DNA of 6,516 bases from Verrucomicrobia bacterium UBA673. Lineage in GTDB: Bacteria; Verrucomicrobiota; Verrucomicrobiia; Limisphaerales; UBA1096. Of the stretch, positions 1-6,386 are shown piece by piece. Under the pieces are notes generated by a model. It saw only the letters and a list, made by a program, of their open reading frames with translations. It did not search any database and was not told the origin of the DNA. The number at the start of each line of letters is the position of its first letter. The stretch's first letter is position 1. The DNA lies in assembly GCA_002299785.1 (NCBI GenBank), contig DBNL01000010.1, positions 1-6,516 of the forward strand. Reading direction: 5' to 3'. The translations under genes were made by a program, and so were the position numbers.

Positions 1-1053
1 GGTAAACCAAATTAGTAATAAAACACCGGCGCACTGGACGGTGAGGGCAATAACAGGCGAGCCCCGGCGGTTCAGGGTTGTGAGAGCTCCGGGCAGTTCG
101 CCTTTACTCCCCATCGAATAGAAAACTCTGGCACCCACCATCGCGGTGACGCTGAGGGAGGAGAATAACACCAACAGGATCATAATGTTGAAGGTCCCAC
201 CCACGGTTTTGCCAAACAGCCGGTCTGCAGCGAACCGACCTATGTCAACAACGGGCGATCCGTCAGGGTGGATCATCTCGTGAGGCGCTGCTGCACGCAA
301 AAAAACCCAGTTCACCAAAAGGTAAAGCGCCGATACCGCCAGTAAGCCCAGCGTCATTCCCCACTTTAGCGAACTCTTGGTATTGCGAATTTCACCGGCA
401 ATGTAGGTTGGATTGTCCCAACCCAGATAGGCGAAGGCTACTGTTGCCATCGCCGAACCGAAAACTGAATAACTTAAACCGGTCGACTCCTCACTCACGG
501 ATGTCGGGGGAGTTGTCGCCGTGGAATCGACAGAAAACCCCCAACACACCAGGCCTGTTAACAGGACTATTTTGAAAATGGCCCCCAACTGATTCACCGC
601 GTTACTCTCCCTTAATCCAAAGCAATGAACCAGCGTTGCGACAAGGACCGCCACAGTGGCCACGGTGCCTGGTGGAATCGACGGAACCAATTTTTGGAAA
701 TAGAATCCTAAAGTTAGTCCAACCACCGCCATCGATCCCATGATACCAACAATGGCCACCGACAACCCCACGACAAACCCGCTCATCGGACCGTAGATGT
801 TTCGGACAAAAATATAACTGCCTCCCGCCTCCGGCCAAAGAGCAGCGAGTTCAATGTAGGTTAGCGTACCGCACAAGGCGAGTAGTCCGCCCACTGCCCA
901 AACCAGCATAACGGCCCAACGACTGCCCAACTCGGCGGCGTGCAACCCGGTGGTGGTAAAGATGCCGGCGCCCACCATGCCGCACACCACGACCCCTGCT
1001 GCCGACCACAGGCTAAGATTACGTTTTTGCCTGTTTGAATTTTGCGTATTCAT
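1..1053 (-). CDS. APC-superfamily amino acid permease, N-terminal 351 residues (C-terminus beyond the window)
   Basis: Reading the minus strand from the ATG at 1053-1051 gives 351 codons without a stop up to the window edge. The product looks like an inner-membrane amino-acid transporter of the APC superfamily, nearest to the LAT/YfnA-like branch. TM1 carries the broken-helix motif GMVGAGIF (residues 25-32). TM2 runs into YIELAALWPEAGGSYIFV (66-83), the classic APC E-x-x-x-x-x-P-x-x-G-G-x-Y signature. TM6 ends in FAYLGWDNPTYIAGEIRN (207-224), which matches the second unwound helix and the E-x-x-N segment. I count about nine hydrophobic segments (roughly 14-33, 46-68, 92-117, 131-148, 153-173, 193-212, 232-254, 284-309, 333-351) of the usual twelve. 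About 100-150 residues are probably missing. Substrate cannot be assigned. A second in-frame ATG ten codons upstream (1083-1081) would add MTRPGLSLDV. Neither start has a Shine-Dalgarno, so the choice is open. It is transcribed divergently from ilvD. Confidence 0.9.
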   Translation of the reverse strand, partial: MNTQNSNRQKRNLSLWSAAGVVVCGMVGAGIFTTTGLHAAELGSRWAVMLVWAVGGLLALCGTLTYIELAALWPEAGGSYIFVRNIYGPMSGFVVGLSVAIVGIMGSMAVVGLTLGFYFQKLVPSIPPGTVATVAVLVATLVHCFGLRESNAVNQLGAIFKIVLLTGLVCWGFSVDSTATTPPTSVSEESTGLSYSVFGSAMATVAFAYLGWDNPTYIAGEIRNTKSSLKWGMTLGLLAVSALYLLVNWVFLRAAAPHEMIHPDGSPVVDIGRFAADRLFGKTVGGTFNIMILLVLFSSLSVTAMVGARVFYSMGSKGELPGALTTLNRRGSPVIALTVQCAGVLLLIWFT

Positions 1054-1087
1054 TACATCAAGGGAAAGCCCGGGCCGGGTCATCGGT

Positions 1088-1101
1088 CAGCCAAATGGCT
1101 G
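1088..1101. promoter_or_regulatory. 14-base dyad CAGCCA-AA-TGGCTG in the permease leader
   Basis: This is a perfect inverted repeat with 6-base arms and a 2-base centre, lying between the candidate permease promoter and its start codons. As DNA it could be a small operator. As RNA it can fold as CAGCC/GGCTG with a 4-base loop, 4 bases upstream of the alternative ATG at 1083, where it could affect initiation. A single short dyad may also be chance. Confidence 0.25.
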
Positions 1102-1131
1102 TGGATTCACGGGCAAGTTTTTCTCACTTAA

Positions 1132-1160
1132 ATCATAGAGAGAAAAGCACCATGTGTTGA
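1132..1160 (-). promoter_or_regulatory. Candidate sigma-70-type promoter of the permease gene
   Basis: On the minus strand the sequence reads TCAACA (1160-1155; 4 of 6 to TTGACA), a 17-base spacer, then TATGAT (1137-1132; 5 of 6 to TATAAT). Spacing is ideal. Transcription would start near 1125, giving a leader of about 70 bases to the ATG at 1053 or about 40 bases to the alternative ATG at 1083. Found by consensus matching only. Confidence 0.4.
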
Positions 1161-1224
1161 GGCTGACTAAGCGAGATTTGTTCAGGAAGACAAAAGGATT
1201 CACAAGTTAATTGCTGTAATTCAA

Positions 1225-1233
1225 TGTTATATT
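1225..1233 (+). promoter_or_regulatory. Weak extended -10 candidate for ilvD (TGT-TATATT)
   Basis: TATATT (1228-1233) matches TATAAT at 5 of 6 and is preceded by TG one base away, the extended -10 arrangement. No acceptable -35 lies 16-18 bases upstream; TTGCTG (1211-1216) is only 11 bases away. If used, the ilvD leader would be about 115 bases. No better plus-strand candidate was found in the gap. Confidence 0.25.
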
Positions 1234-1355
1234 CAAATGGCAATGGGGGTCAAATCCTATAGCAAGCGTAAGTTCTTAACCGTAAAGGCATAATCGACGT
1301 GCTTAGCTTGTTTTCAGGCGTGTGTTTGTTCAGACTGCGCGTCCGTTAAATTGCG

Positions 1356-3083
1356 ATGAAAAGAGAAGCAACCAAGAAAACAAAAGCCGCGCCGAACTTG
1401 CGACCGCACTCAGCGATCATGCTGGATGGCCCGGATCGCGCACCGAGCCGGGCGATGCTTTACCCGACCGGCTTCAAAAAGTCCGACTTTAAAAAGCCGA
1501 TTATCGGTGTGGCCTCCACGTGGAGCAATGTTACACCCTGCAACATGCACATCGACGGTTTGGCCCGGGTTGCCGAGGCTGGCACCAACAAGGCTGGCGG
1601 TAAGGCAATCGTCTTCAACACCATCACGATCTCCGATGGCATCTCGATGGGCACGGAGGGGATGAAGTATTCGCTCGTGTCGCGTGAGGTCATCGCCGAC
1701 TCGATCGAGACAGTTGTCGGATGCGAGTGTATGGACGGCTTTGTTGCCATTGGCGGATGTGACAAGAACATGCCGGGCTGCATGATCGCGATCGCACGGA
1801 TGAACCGCCCGGCAGTATTCGTTTATGGAGGAACGATTTTACCGGGGTGCATCACGGGGCAAACTAGGAAACTCGACATCGTCTCAGTTTTTGAGGCTGT
1901 TGGAGTTCACGCGAACAAAAAGTTGAGTGATGAGGAACTTGAGGAGATCACAGCGTGCGCCATCCCGGGCGCAGGTTCGTGCGGTGGTATGTACACGGCC
2001 AACACCATGGCCAGCGCTATCGAGGCAATGGGAATGAGCCTGCCCGGAAGCAGCGCTCAGGCGGCGATCAGCCCGGCCAAGAAGAAGGATTGCCGCGAAG
2101 CCGGTGGCGCCGTTCTGAACCTGCTCAAGCTCGGTATTAAACCGCTCGATATTATGACGAAAAAGGCCTTCGAGAATGCTATCACTGTGGTTATCGCGCT
2201 CGGCGGCTCGACCAATGCTGTGCTGCATTTACTAGCGATGTCCTACGCGGCCGGGGTCAACTTGACCATCGACGACTTCACTCGTATCGGCAAAAAAGTG
2301 CCGGTGCTTGCGGACCTCAAGCCAAGCGGCAAGTACCTGATGAGCGAGTTGGTCGCCGTCGGAGGTGTTCAGCCAATGATGAAAACGCTGCTTCGGGCCG
2401 GGTTGCTGCACGGCGATTGCATGACTGTCACCGGAAAGACTATGGCGCAGAACTTGGCTAAGTCGAAACCATACCGGAAAGGGCAGAAGATTGTTCGCCC
2501 GTTGTCTAGACCGATAAAAAAGAGCAGCCACTTGGTGGTGATGTACGGGAATCTTGCACCGGGGGGAGGCGTGGCCAAGATTACGGGCAAGGAGGGTATG
2601 AGTTTCACCGGCACGGCTAAACCGTTCGACTCTGAGGAGAGGGCGATGAAGGCGATTCTTAGCGGAAAAATTAAAAAGGGGGACGTAATCGTTATTCGCT
2701 ATGAGGGTCCAAAAGGCGGCCCCGGCATGCGCGAGATGCTCGGCCCGACGGGAGCCATCATGGGCGCCGGTCTGGGCAACGATGTCGCACTGATTACTGA
2801 TGGGCGCTTTTCCGGCGGGACACATGGCTTCGTTGTGGGTCACATCACCCCGGAGGCTTACGCGGGCGGCGCGCTGGCTTTGGTCAAGCGCGGCGACTCG
2901 GTCACGATCGACGCCGAGCTTGGGGAATTGACTCTCGGCGTGTCGGCGAAGGAGTTGGCCAAGCGCCGCAAGGCATGGCGCAAACCCAAGCCCCGTTATA
3001 CGAAGGGCGTGCTGGCCAAGTTCGCCAGTGCCGTGACCTCGGCTTCGCTCGGTGCGGTGACGGACTATAACTTGGAGGTGTGA
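1356..3083 (+). CDS. ilvD: Dihydroxy-acid dehydratase
   Basis: IlvD (EC 4.2.1.9) dehydrates 2,3-dihydroxy-isovalerate and 2,3-dihydroxy-3-methylvalerate to the 2-keto acids that lead to valine, leucine and isoleucine; it acts in the cytosol with an iron-sulfur cluster and Mg2+. The 575-residue product carries both ILVD_EDD signatures: CDKNMPGCMIA (135-145) and ALITDGRFSGGT (478-489). Likely cluster cysteines are C62 (TPCNMH), C135 (GGCDK) and C209 (GAGSCGGMYTANTM). D94, D136, the lysine K137 (carbamylated in the family) and E450 fit the Mg2+ site, and S486 fits the catalytic serine. The GSCGGMYTANTMASAIEAMG segment and the length of about 560-575 resemble the plant/cyanobacterial [2Fe-2S] type more than the 616-residue E. 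coli enzyme. About 13 basic residue-rich or polar residues precede the conserved LRPHSAIMLDG. The family member 6-phosphogluconate dehydratase (Edd) is less likely because of the overall DHAD-type sequence. leuS follows after 50 bases without a terminator. Confidence 0.97.
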   Translation: MKREATKKTKAAPNLRPHSAIMLDGPDRAPSRAMLYPTGFKKSDFKKPIIGVASTWSNVTPCNMHIDGLARVAEAGTNKAGGKAIVFNTITISDGISMGTEGMKYSLVSREVIADSIETVVGCECMDGFVAIGGCDKNMPGCMIAIARMNRPAVFVYGGTILPGCITGQTRKLDIVSVFEAVGVHANKKLSDEELEEITACAIPGAGSCGGMYTANTMASAIEAMGMSLPGSSAQAAISPAKKKDCREAGGAVLNLLKLGIKPLDIMTKKAFENAITVVIALGGSTNAVLHLLAMSYAAGVNLTIDDFTRIGKKVPVLADLKPSGKYLMSELVAVGGVQPMMKTLLRAGLLHGDCMTVTGKTMAQNLAKSKPYRKGQKIVRPLSRPIKKSSHLVVMYGNLAPGGGVAKITGKEGMSFTGTAKPFDSEERAMKAILSGKIKKGDVIVIRYEGPKGGPGMREMLGPTGAIMGAGLGNDVALITDGRFSGGTHGFVVGHITPEAYAGGALALVKRGDSVTIDAELGELTLGVSAKELAKRRKAWRKPKPRYTKGVLAKFASAVTSASLGAVTDYNLEV

Positions 3084-3090
3084 CTTCTCA

Positions 3091-3100
3091 CTTGGCCAAG
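3091..3100. repeat. CTTGGCCAAG palindrome, copy 1 (intergenic)
   Basis: A perfect 10-base palindrome in the 50-base gap between ilvD and leuS. It is the only one of the four exact copies outside coding sequence. It has no loop and no T-run, so it is not a terminator. Confidence 0.6.
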
Positions 3101-3133
3101 CGACAATCCAACTGAGACAATTTATCCGCAAGA

Positions 3134-5797
3134 ATGCGCAGACAATATCCGTTCCAGATTTTCGAGCCTAAGTGGCAGGAGCATTGGCATAACGGCGAGA
3201 CGTTTCGGGCCTGGAACCCCGGTGAAACTGTCCCTTCTGACCACCCATTTAATGAACGGCACCCGGACGCAAATCCCGGTGACATTCCTAAATATTACAT
3301 ACTCGACATGTTTCCGTACCCCTCCGGGGCTGGGCTGCACGTCGGGCATCCTGAGGGTTACACCGCCACCGACATCTTGGCCCGCTACAAGCGCATGTGC
3401 GGCTTTAATGTGCTGCACCCGATCGGCTGGGACGCTTTTGGATTGCCGGCGGAACAATACGCCATCAAGACAGGCCAACACCCGCGGATCACTACCGAGG
3501 CGAATACGGCTAATTTCAAACGACAGATTCAGTCGCTTGGCTTCAGTTATGACTGGAGCCGTGAGGTGAACACTACCGACCCCGGTTACTTTCGCTGGAC
3601 TCAGTGGATATTCCTGCAACTTTACAACTCGTGGTTCAACCCGGCGACGAATAAGGCAGAGTCGATCGACACGCTGGCTTATCCGCTGAACGTCACTACC
3701 GACGAACAGCGCCGCACTTTCCGGGATGAGCATCGTCTGGCTTACGTGTCTGAGGCACCTGTGAACTGGTGTCCTGAGCTTGGTACCGTTCTGGCCAACG
3801 AAGAGGTCAAGGATGGCGTAAGCGAGGTTGGCGGTTTCCCTGTCGTTCGTCGTCCTATGCAGCAGTGGAAGTTGCGAATCACCGAGTACGCGCAGCGTTT
3901 GCTCGATGATCTCGATAACATCGACTGGAGCGACTCGCTCAAGGAGATGCAGCGAAATTGGATCGGCCGCTCGGAGGGTGCCGAGGTGCTTTTCCGCGTC
4001 GATGATTTCGACATCGAGATCGCCGTTTTCACCACGCGACCGGACACGCTGTTCGGTGCGACGTATATGGTTGTGTCGACGGAGAGCGAGTTGCTTGAGC
4101 AGATTGTTCCTCCCAAACACAGAGCCGAAGTGGAGGCTTACCAAGCCGAGGCGGCGAAGAAGAGCGACCTTGAGCGTACTGACTTGGCCAAGGATAAAAG
4201 CGGAGTGTTTACAGGCGCGCATGCGATCAACCCGGTCAACGGCAGGCGGGTGCCGATCTGGACGGCGGACTATGTCTTGTCCGGTTACGGCACCGGCGCG
4301 ATCATGGCAGTGCCGGCGCACGACTCGCGGGACCTGGAGTTTGCGCAGAAATTTAAGCTGCCGATCGAGGTCGTCGTGCAGGCTCCGGGGGTAGGGGAGT
4401 CGGTTGGCTTCACCGGGAACGGCATGGCAGTGAACTCCGGTTTTCTCGACGGACTGCCGACCTCCGAAGCCAAGTCCAAGATTATCACTTGGCTCGAGGA
4501 AAAGTCGCATGGCCAAGGGGCCGTGAATTACAAGCTGCGCGACTGGCTGTTCAGTCGGCAACGCTACTGGGGTGAGCCGTTTCCAATCGTTTGGGATGAG
4601 GGAGGCCACCTTGGTCTGAGTGAAAGCGACCTGCCACTCACGCCTCCGGATCTTACCGATTTCAAGCCGACTGGTGCCGGTGACCCACCCTTGACCCGCG
4701 CTGAGGCATGGTGCCAGGCCGGTGACGGCCAAAAGCGAGAAACCAACACCATGCCGCAATGGGCCGGCAGTTGCTGGTACTATCTGCGCTATCTTGACGC
4801 GCAAAACAACGACCGCTTTGTCGGCGACGAAGCAGAGCGCTACTGGATGGGTTCTGCCAGCGACGATGCCACACCAGGGGTCGATCTGTATGTTGGCGGA
4901 ACGGAGCACGCGGTGTTGCATCTGCTGTACGCGCGCTTTTGGCACAAGGTACTGTTCGACCTTGGCCAAGTGACGACGCCCGAGCCGTTTTACAAACTCG
5001 TCAACCAGGGTCTGATCCTTGGCGAGGACGGCCAGAAGATGTCCAAGTCGCGGGGCAATTCCGTAAACCCGGATGACATTCTTGTTGAGTTTGGCTCAGA
5101 TGCATTCCGCCTCTACGAGATGTTTATGGGACCGCTCGAGATGGTGAAGCCTTGGAACACGAAAGGCGTCGAGGGGGTGTACCGTTTTCTTGGACGTGTG
5201 TGGCGGATGTTCATCGACGAGAAAAGCGAACAGGAGTTTGAGCAGCAACTAACGGTATATCCAGAACGTGGCCCGGAGTTGCTCGCCGCTCTGAAGCTGA
5301 ACGACGCGGTCGGCCATTCGGATGCCACGCCTGAGCAACTCAAGGTGCTGCACACCTGCATCAAAAAGGTTACCGAGGACATGGAACATTTGCGCTTCAA
5401 CACCGCCATCTCCGCTATGATGGTGTTTACCAACGAGGCGTCAAACTGGGACATACGCCCGTTGTCGGTTATGAACGATTTTATGCTGCTGCTCGCCCCG
5501 TTTGCGCCGCACATTGCCGAGGAGCTTTACTCCAAGGCCAACGGTGACGACTCGACTCTTGCGTACCAACCTTGGCCAAGCCATGACGAGGCGTACCTCA
5601 TCGAGTCGACCATTGAAATGGCGGTGCAGGTTAACGGCAAGTTGCGCGACCGCATCCAAATCCCGGCGGACATGGATAAGTCAGACATCGAGCGGATTGC
5701 CGTTGAAAGCGAAAATGTCCAGCGACATACTGAAGGAAAAAATGTGAAAAAAGTTATCGTCATTCCGGGCAAACTGGTAAACATCGTCGCGGTGTGA
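3134..5797 (+). CDS. leuS: Leucyl-tRNA synthetase (class Ia)
   Basis: LeuRS (EC 6.1.1.4) attaches leucine to tRNA-Leu using ATP, in the cytosol. The 887-residue product is complete. The HIGH motif is HVGH (69-72), within PYPSGAGLHVGHPEGY, and KMSKS is at 635-639 (DGQKMSKSRGN). The CP1 editing domain spans about 280-465, with TTRPDTLFG (300-308) and GTGAIMAVPAHDSRDLEFA (387-405). D400 aligns with the universally conserved editing aspartate (E. coli D345). NTMPQWAGSCWYYLRY (538-553) is the family motif of the second catalytic half. The anticodon-binding helical bundle is about 660-800, and the C-terminal domain (VQVNGKLRDRIQIP, 831-844) is intact. The ZN-1 region keeps C213 (NWCPELGTVLANEE) but lacks the second CxxC-type cysteines of E. 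coli. MRRQYPFQ at the ATG is the usual start for this LeuRS type; no Shine-Dalgarno precedes it. Its stop overlaps the next gene's likely start. Confidence 0.98.
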   Translation: MRRQYPFQIFEPKWQEHWHNGETFRAWNPGETVPSDHPFNERHPDANPGDIPKYYILDMFPYPSGAGLHVGHPEGYTATDILARYKRMCGFNVLHPIGWDAFGLPAEQYAIKTGQHPRITTEANTANFKRQIQSLGFSYDWSREVNTTDPGYFRWTQWIFLQLYNSWFNPATNKAESIDTLAYPLNVTTDEQRRTFRDEHRLAYVSEAPVNWCPELGTVLANEEVKDGVSEVGGFPVVRRPMQQWKLRITEYAQRLLDDLDNIDWSDSLKEMQRNWIGRSEGAEVLFRVDDFDIEIAVFTTRPDTLFGATYMVVSTESELLEQIVPPKHRAEVEAYQAEAAKKSDLERTDLAKDKSGVFTGAHAINPVNGRRVPIWTADYVLSGYGTGAIMAVPAHDSRDLEFAQKFKLPIEVVVQAPGVGESVGFTGNGMAVNSGFLDGLPTSEAKSKIITWLEEKSHGQGAVNYKLRDWLFSRQRYWGEPFPIVWDEGGHLGLSESDLPLTPPDLTDFKPTGAGDPPLTRAEAWCQAGDGQKRETNTMPQWAGSCWYYLRYLDAQNNDRFVGDEAERYWMGSASDDATPGVDLYVGGTEHAVLHLLYARFWHKVLFDLGQVTTPEPFYKLVNQGLILGEDGQKMSKSRGNSVNPDDILVEFGSDAFRLYEMFMGPLEMVKPWNTKGVEGVYRFLGRVWRMFIDEKSEQEFEQQLTVYPERGPELLAALKLNDAVGHSDATPEQLKVLHTCIKKVTEDMEHLRFNTAISAMMVFTNEASNWDIRPLSVMNDFMLLLAPFAPHIAEELYSKANGDDSTLAYQPWPSHDEAYLIESTIEMAVQVNGKLRDRIQIPADMDKSDIERIAVESENVQRHTEGKNVKKVIVIPGKLVNIVAV
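4183..4192. repeat. CTTGGCCAAG palindrome, copy 2 (in leuS, LAK frame)
   Basis: Exact copy within the editing domain. The frame is gaC TTG GCC AAG, coding D-L-A-K (residues 350-353). Several near-matches in ilvD share this Leu-Ala-Lys frame, so this copy alone could reflect codon use. Confidence 0.5.
4961..4970. repeat. CTTGGCCAAG palindrome, copy 3 (in leuS, LGQ frame)
   Basis: Exact copy read as CTT GGC CAA G, coding L-G-Q (residues 610-612). The reading frame differs from copy 2, so the shared decamer is not a shared peptide. Confidence 0.6.
5571..5580. repeat. CTTGGCCAAG palindrome, copy 4 (in leuS, PWPS frame)
   Basis: Exact copy read as cCT TGG CCA AGc, coding P-W-P-S (residues 813-816). 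This is the third reading frame used by the same decamer in one gene. Confidence 0.6.
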
Positions 5798-5949
5798 GTT
5801 TTTTGAAGTTCCATTTTTTGAGAGATTTTCTCACTCCACAAGAACAGAAAGCTGTTTGTGCGGTGGCATTTCTTCTGCTTGTCGGGTGGGGGGTTAAATC
5901 TTTCATCCTTAAGCCAGCTGAACCGCCGCCTGCCCGGGCTGAAAACTGA
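5794..5949 (+). CDS. Small single-pass membrane protein of unknown function, 51 residues
   Basis: A short gene sits between leuS and the Minf_1886-family gene. The GTG at 5794-5796 overlaps the leuS stop by 4 bases (GTGA), and its own TGA (5947-5949) shares one base with the next ATG (TGATG). These two couplings, the filled gap and a sensible protein argue that it is real. A TTG at 5803 would give 48 residues. The product begins MSFLKFHFLRDFLTPQEQKA, with a short amphipathic or basic N-terminus. A hydrophobic segment follows at about 20-39 (AVCAVAFLLLVGWGVKSFIL), then a short proline-rich tail (KPAEPPPARAEN). The basic residues before the helix (K5, R10, K19) and K35/K40 after it leave topology unclear. 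An LTPQEQ-plus-helix start resembles the N-terminal anchor of some verrucomicrobial ComEA-like helix-hairpin-helix proteins (from memory), but no HhH domain is present here. Function is unknown; the coupling suggests co-expression with leuS. Confidence 0.7.
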   Translation: MSFLKFHFLRDFLTPQEQKAVCAVAFLLLVGWGVKSFILKPAEPPPARAEN

Positions 5950-6386
5950 TGCAACAGTTCGACTATGATGAAATGCTGGACCTACTTTTGGCAAAGGACG
6001 AAAGGTACCCCCGTGCGGCCTACCACTTTGTCCGGGAGGGCCTCGACTACACCCAGCACAAGATAGCTAAAATATCCGATGCGAAGGAACCTCGGCATGT
6101 TAGTGGACAGGAGTTGAGTGACGGCATGAGGCAGTTTGCGCTCGAGTCCTACGGACCGATGGCCAAGATGCTGCTCAATGAGTGGGGAATCCACAGCACG
6201 ACCGATTTCGGCGAGATTGTTTTCAATCTCGTCGAGAATAATCTCCTGGCCAAGACCGACAAGGACACCCGCGATGATTTCACCGGCGGCTTCGATTTCG
6301 ACGAGGCATTTACTGCGCCATACCTGCCTTTGGCTAAGCCCAAAAAAAAGCCCTCAGTTTCTCCGAAAGCAAAGCGGAGCAAATAG
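5949..6386 (+). CDS. Minf_1886 family protein (TIGR04138), conserved, function unknown
   Basis: The 145-residue product is soluble, with no signal peptide or membrane segment. It matches my knowledge of the Minf_1886 / Plancto_Ver_chp family. The N-terminal helix region has YPRAAYHFVREGLDYTQH (20-37). HVSGQELSDGMRQFALESYG (50-69) follows, then MAKMLLNEWGIHSTTDFGEI (71-90) and VFNLVENNLLAKTDKDTRDD (91-110), ending in an acidic FTGGFDFDEAF (111-121). The last 16 residues (130-145) are a basic Lys/Pro tail with eight Lys/Arg, probably disordered. No catalytic residues or cofactor motif can be named. The ATG shares one base with the upstream stop, so translation is probably coupled. An A8 run (6342-6349) codes the start of the tail and forms a possible slippery site. 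From memory, this family often sits near leuS in Verrucomicrobia, but I cannot confirm that here. Confidence 0.88.
   Translation: MQQFDYDEMLDLLLAKDERYPRAAYHFVREGLDYTQHKIAKISDAKEPRHVSGQELSDGMRQFALESYGPMAKMLLNEWGIHSTTDFGEIVFNLVENNLLAKTDKDTRDDFTGGFDFDEAFTAPYLPLAKPKKKPSVSPKAKRSK
6344..6379 (+). promoter_or_regulatory. Possible slippery heptamer A-AAA-AAG with downstream stem
   Basis: In the zero frame the sequence reads A AAA AAG (6344-6350), the dnaX-type -1 frameshift heptamer in the correct phase. A 5-bp stem, CTCCG (6361-6365) with CGGAG (6375-6379), begins 10 bases downstream. A -1 shift would replace the last 11 residues with 17 (ALSFSESKAEQIATPQN), ending at the TAA at 6401. No Shine-Dalgarno-like stimulator is seen upstream. 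The stem is short and the spacing is slightly long. Confidence 0.2.

Larger units (their letters stand above)
1054..1355. other. Divergent intergenic region between the permease and ilvD
   Basis: These 302 bases separate two divergently transcribed genes, so they must hold promoters for both directions. The visible elements are a minus-strand -35/-10 pair (1132-1160), a plus-strand extended -10 (1225-1233) and a 14-base dyad (1088-1101), each listed separately. An 18-codon reading frame at 1237-1293 (MAMGVKSYSKRKFLTVKA) lies in the ilvD leader. It is not rich in Leu, Ile or Val codons, so it does not look like an attenuation leader peptide. I see no T-box specifier/antiterminator, no RNA gene and no terminator. 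Confidence 0.7.

Noticed and set aside
950..1138. 62-codon plus-strand frame over the permease start
   Set aside because: It overlaps the N-terminal coding region of the permease on the opposite strand and has no recognisable protein features.
1237..1293. 18-codon leader frame (MAMGVKSYSKRKFLTVKA) upstream of ilvD
   Set aside because: An attenuation leader for branched-chain genes should be rich in Leu, Ile or Val codons. This one has only one Leu and two Val, and no terminator/antiterminator hairpin pair follows.
1788..1795. GCGATCGC, the cyanobacterial HIP1 palindrome
   Set aside because: I noted only one copy, within Ile-Ala-type codons of ilvD, so it is consistent with chance and coding sequence.
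2232..3131. 299-codon minus-strand open frame antisense to ilvD
   Set aside because: It is fully inside ilvD on the opposite strand, with low-complexity basic composition and no family resemblance, so it is a shadow of the real gene.
3084..3133. Terminator between ilvD and leuS
   Set aside because: The only dyad is the loop-less CTTGGCCAAG palindrome with no following T-run, so read-through is the simpler reading.
3122..4969. Long (615-codon) minus-strand open frame antisense to leuS
   Set aside because: It lies wholly opposite the well-supported leuS, its translation is rich in Arg/His with no recognisable domain, and such frames arise from codon bias on the coding strand.
5740..5756. A-rich runs near the leuS 3' end as a slippery site
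   Set aside because: They encode the ordinary conserved GKNVKKV segment, no stable stem follows, and the complete C-terminal domain needs the zero frame.
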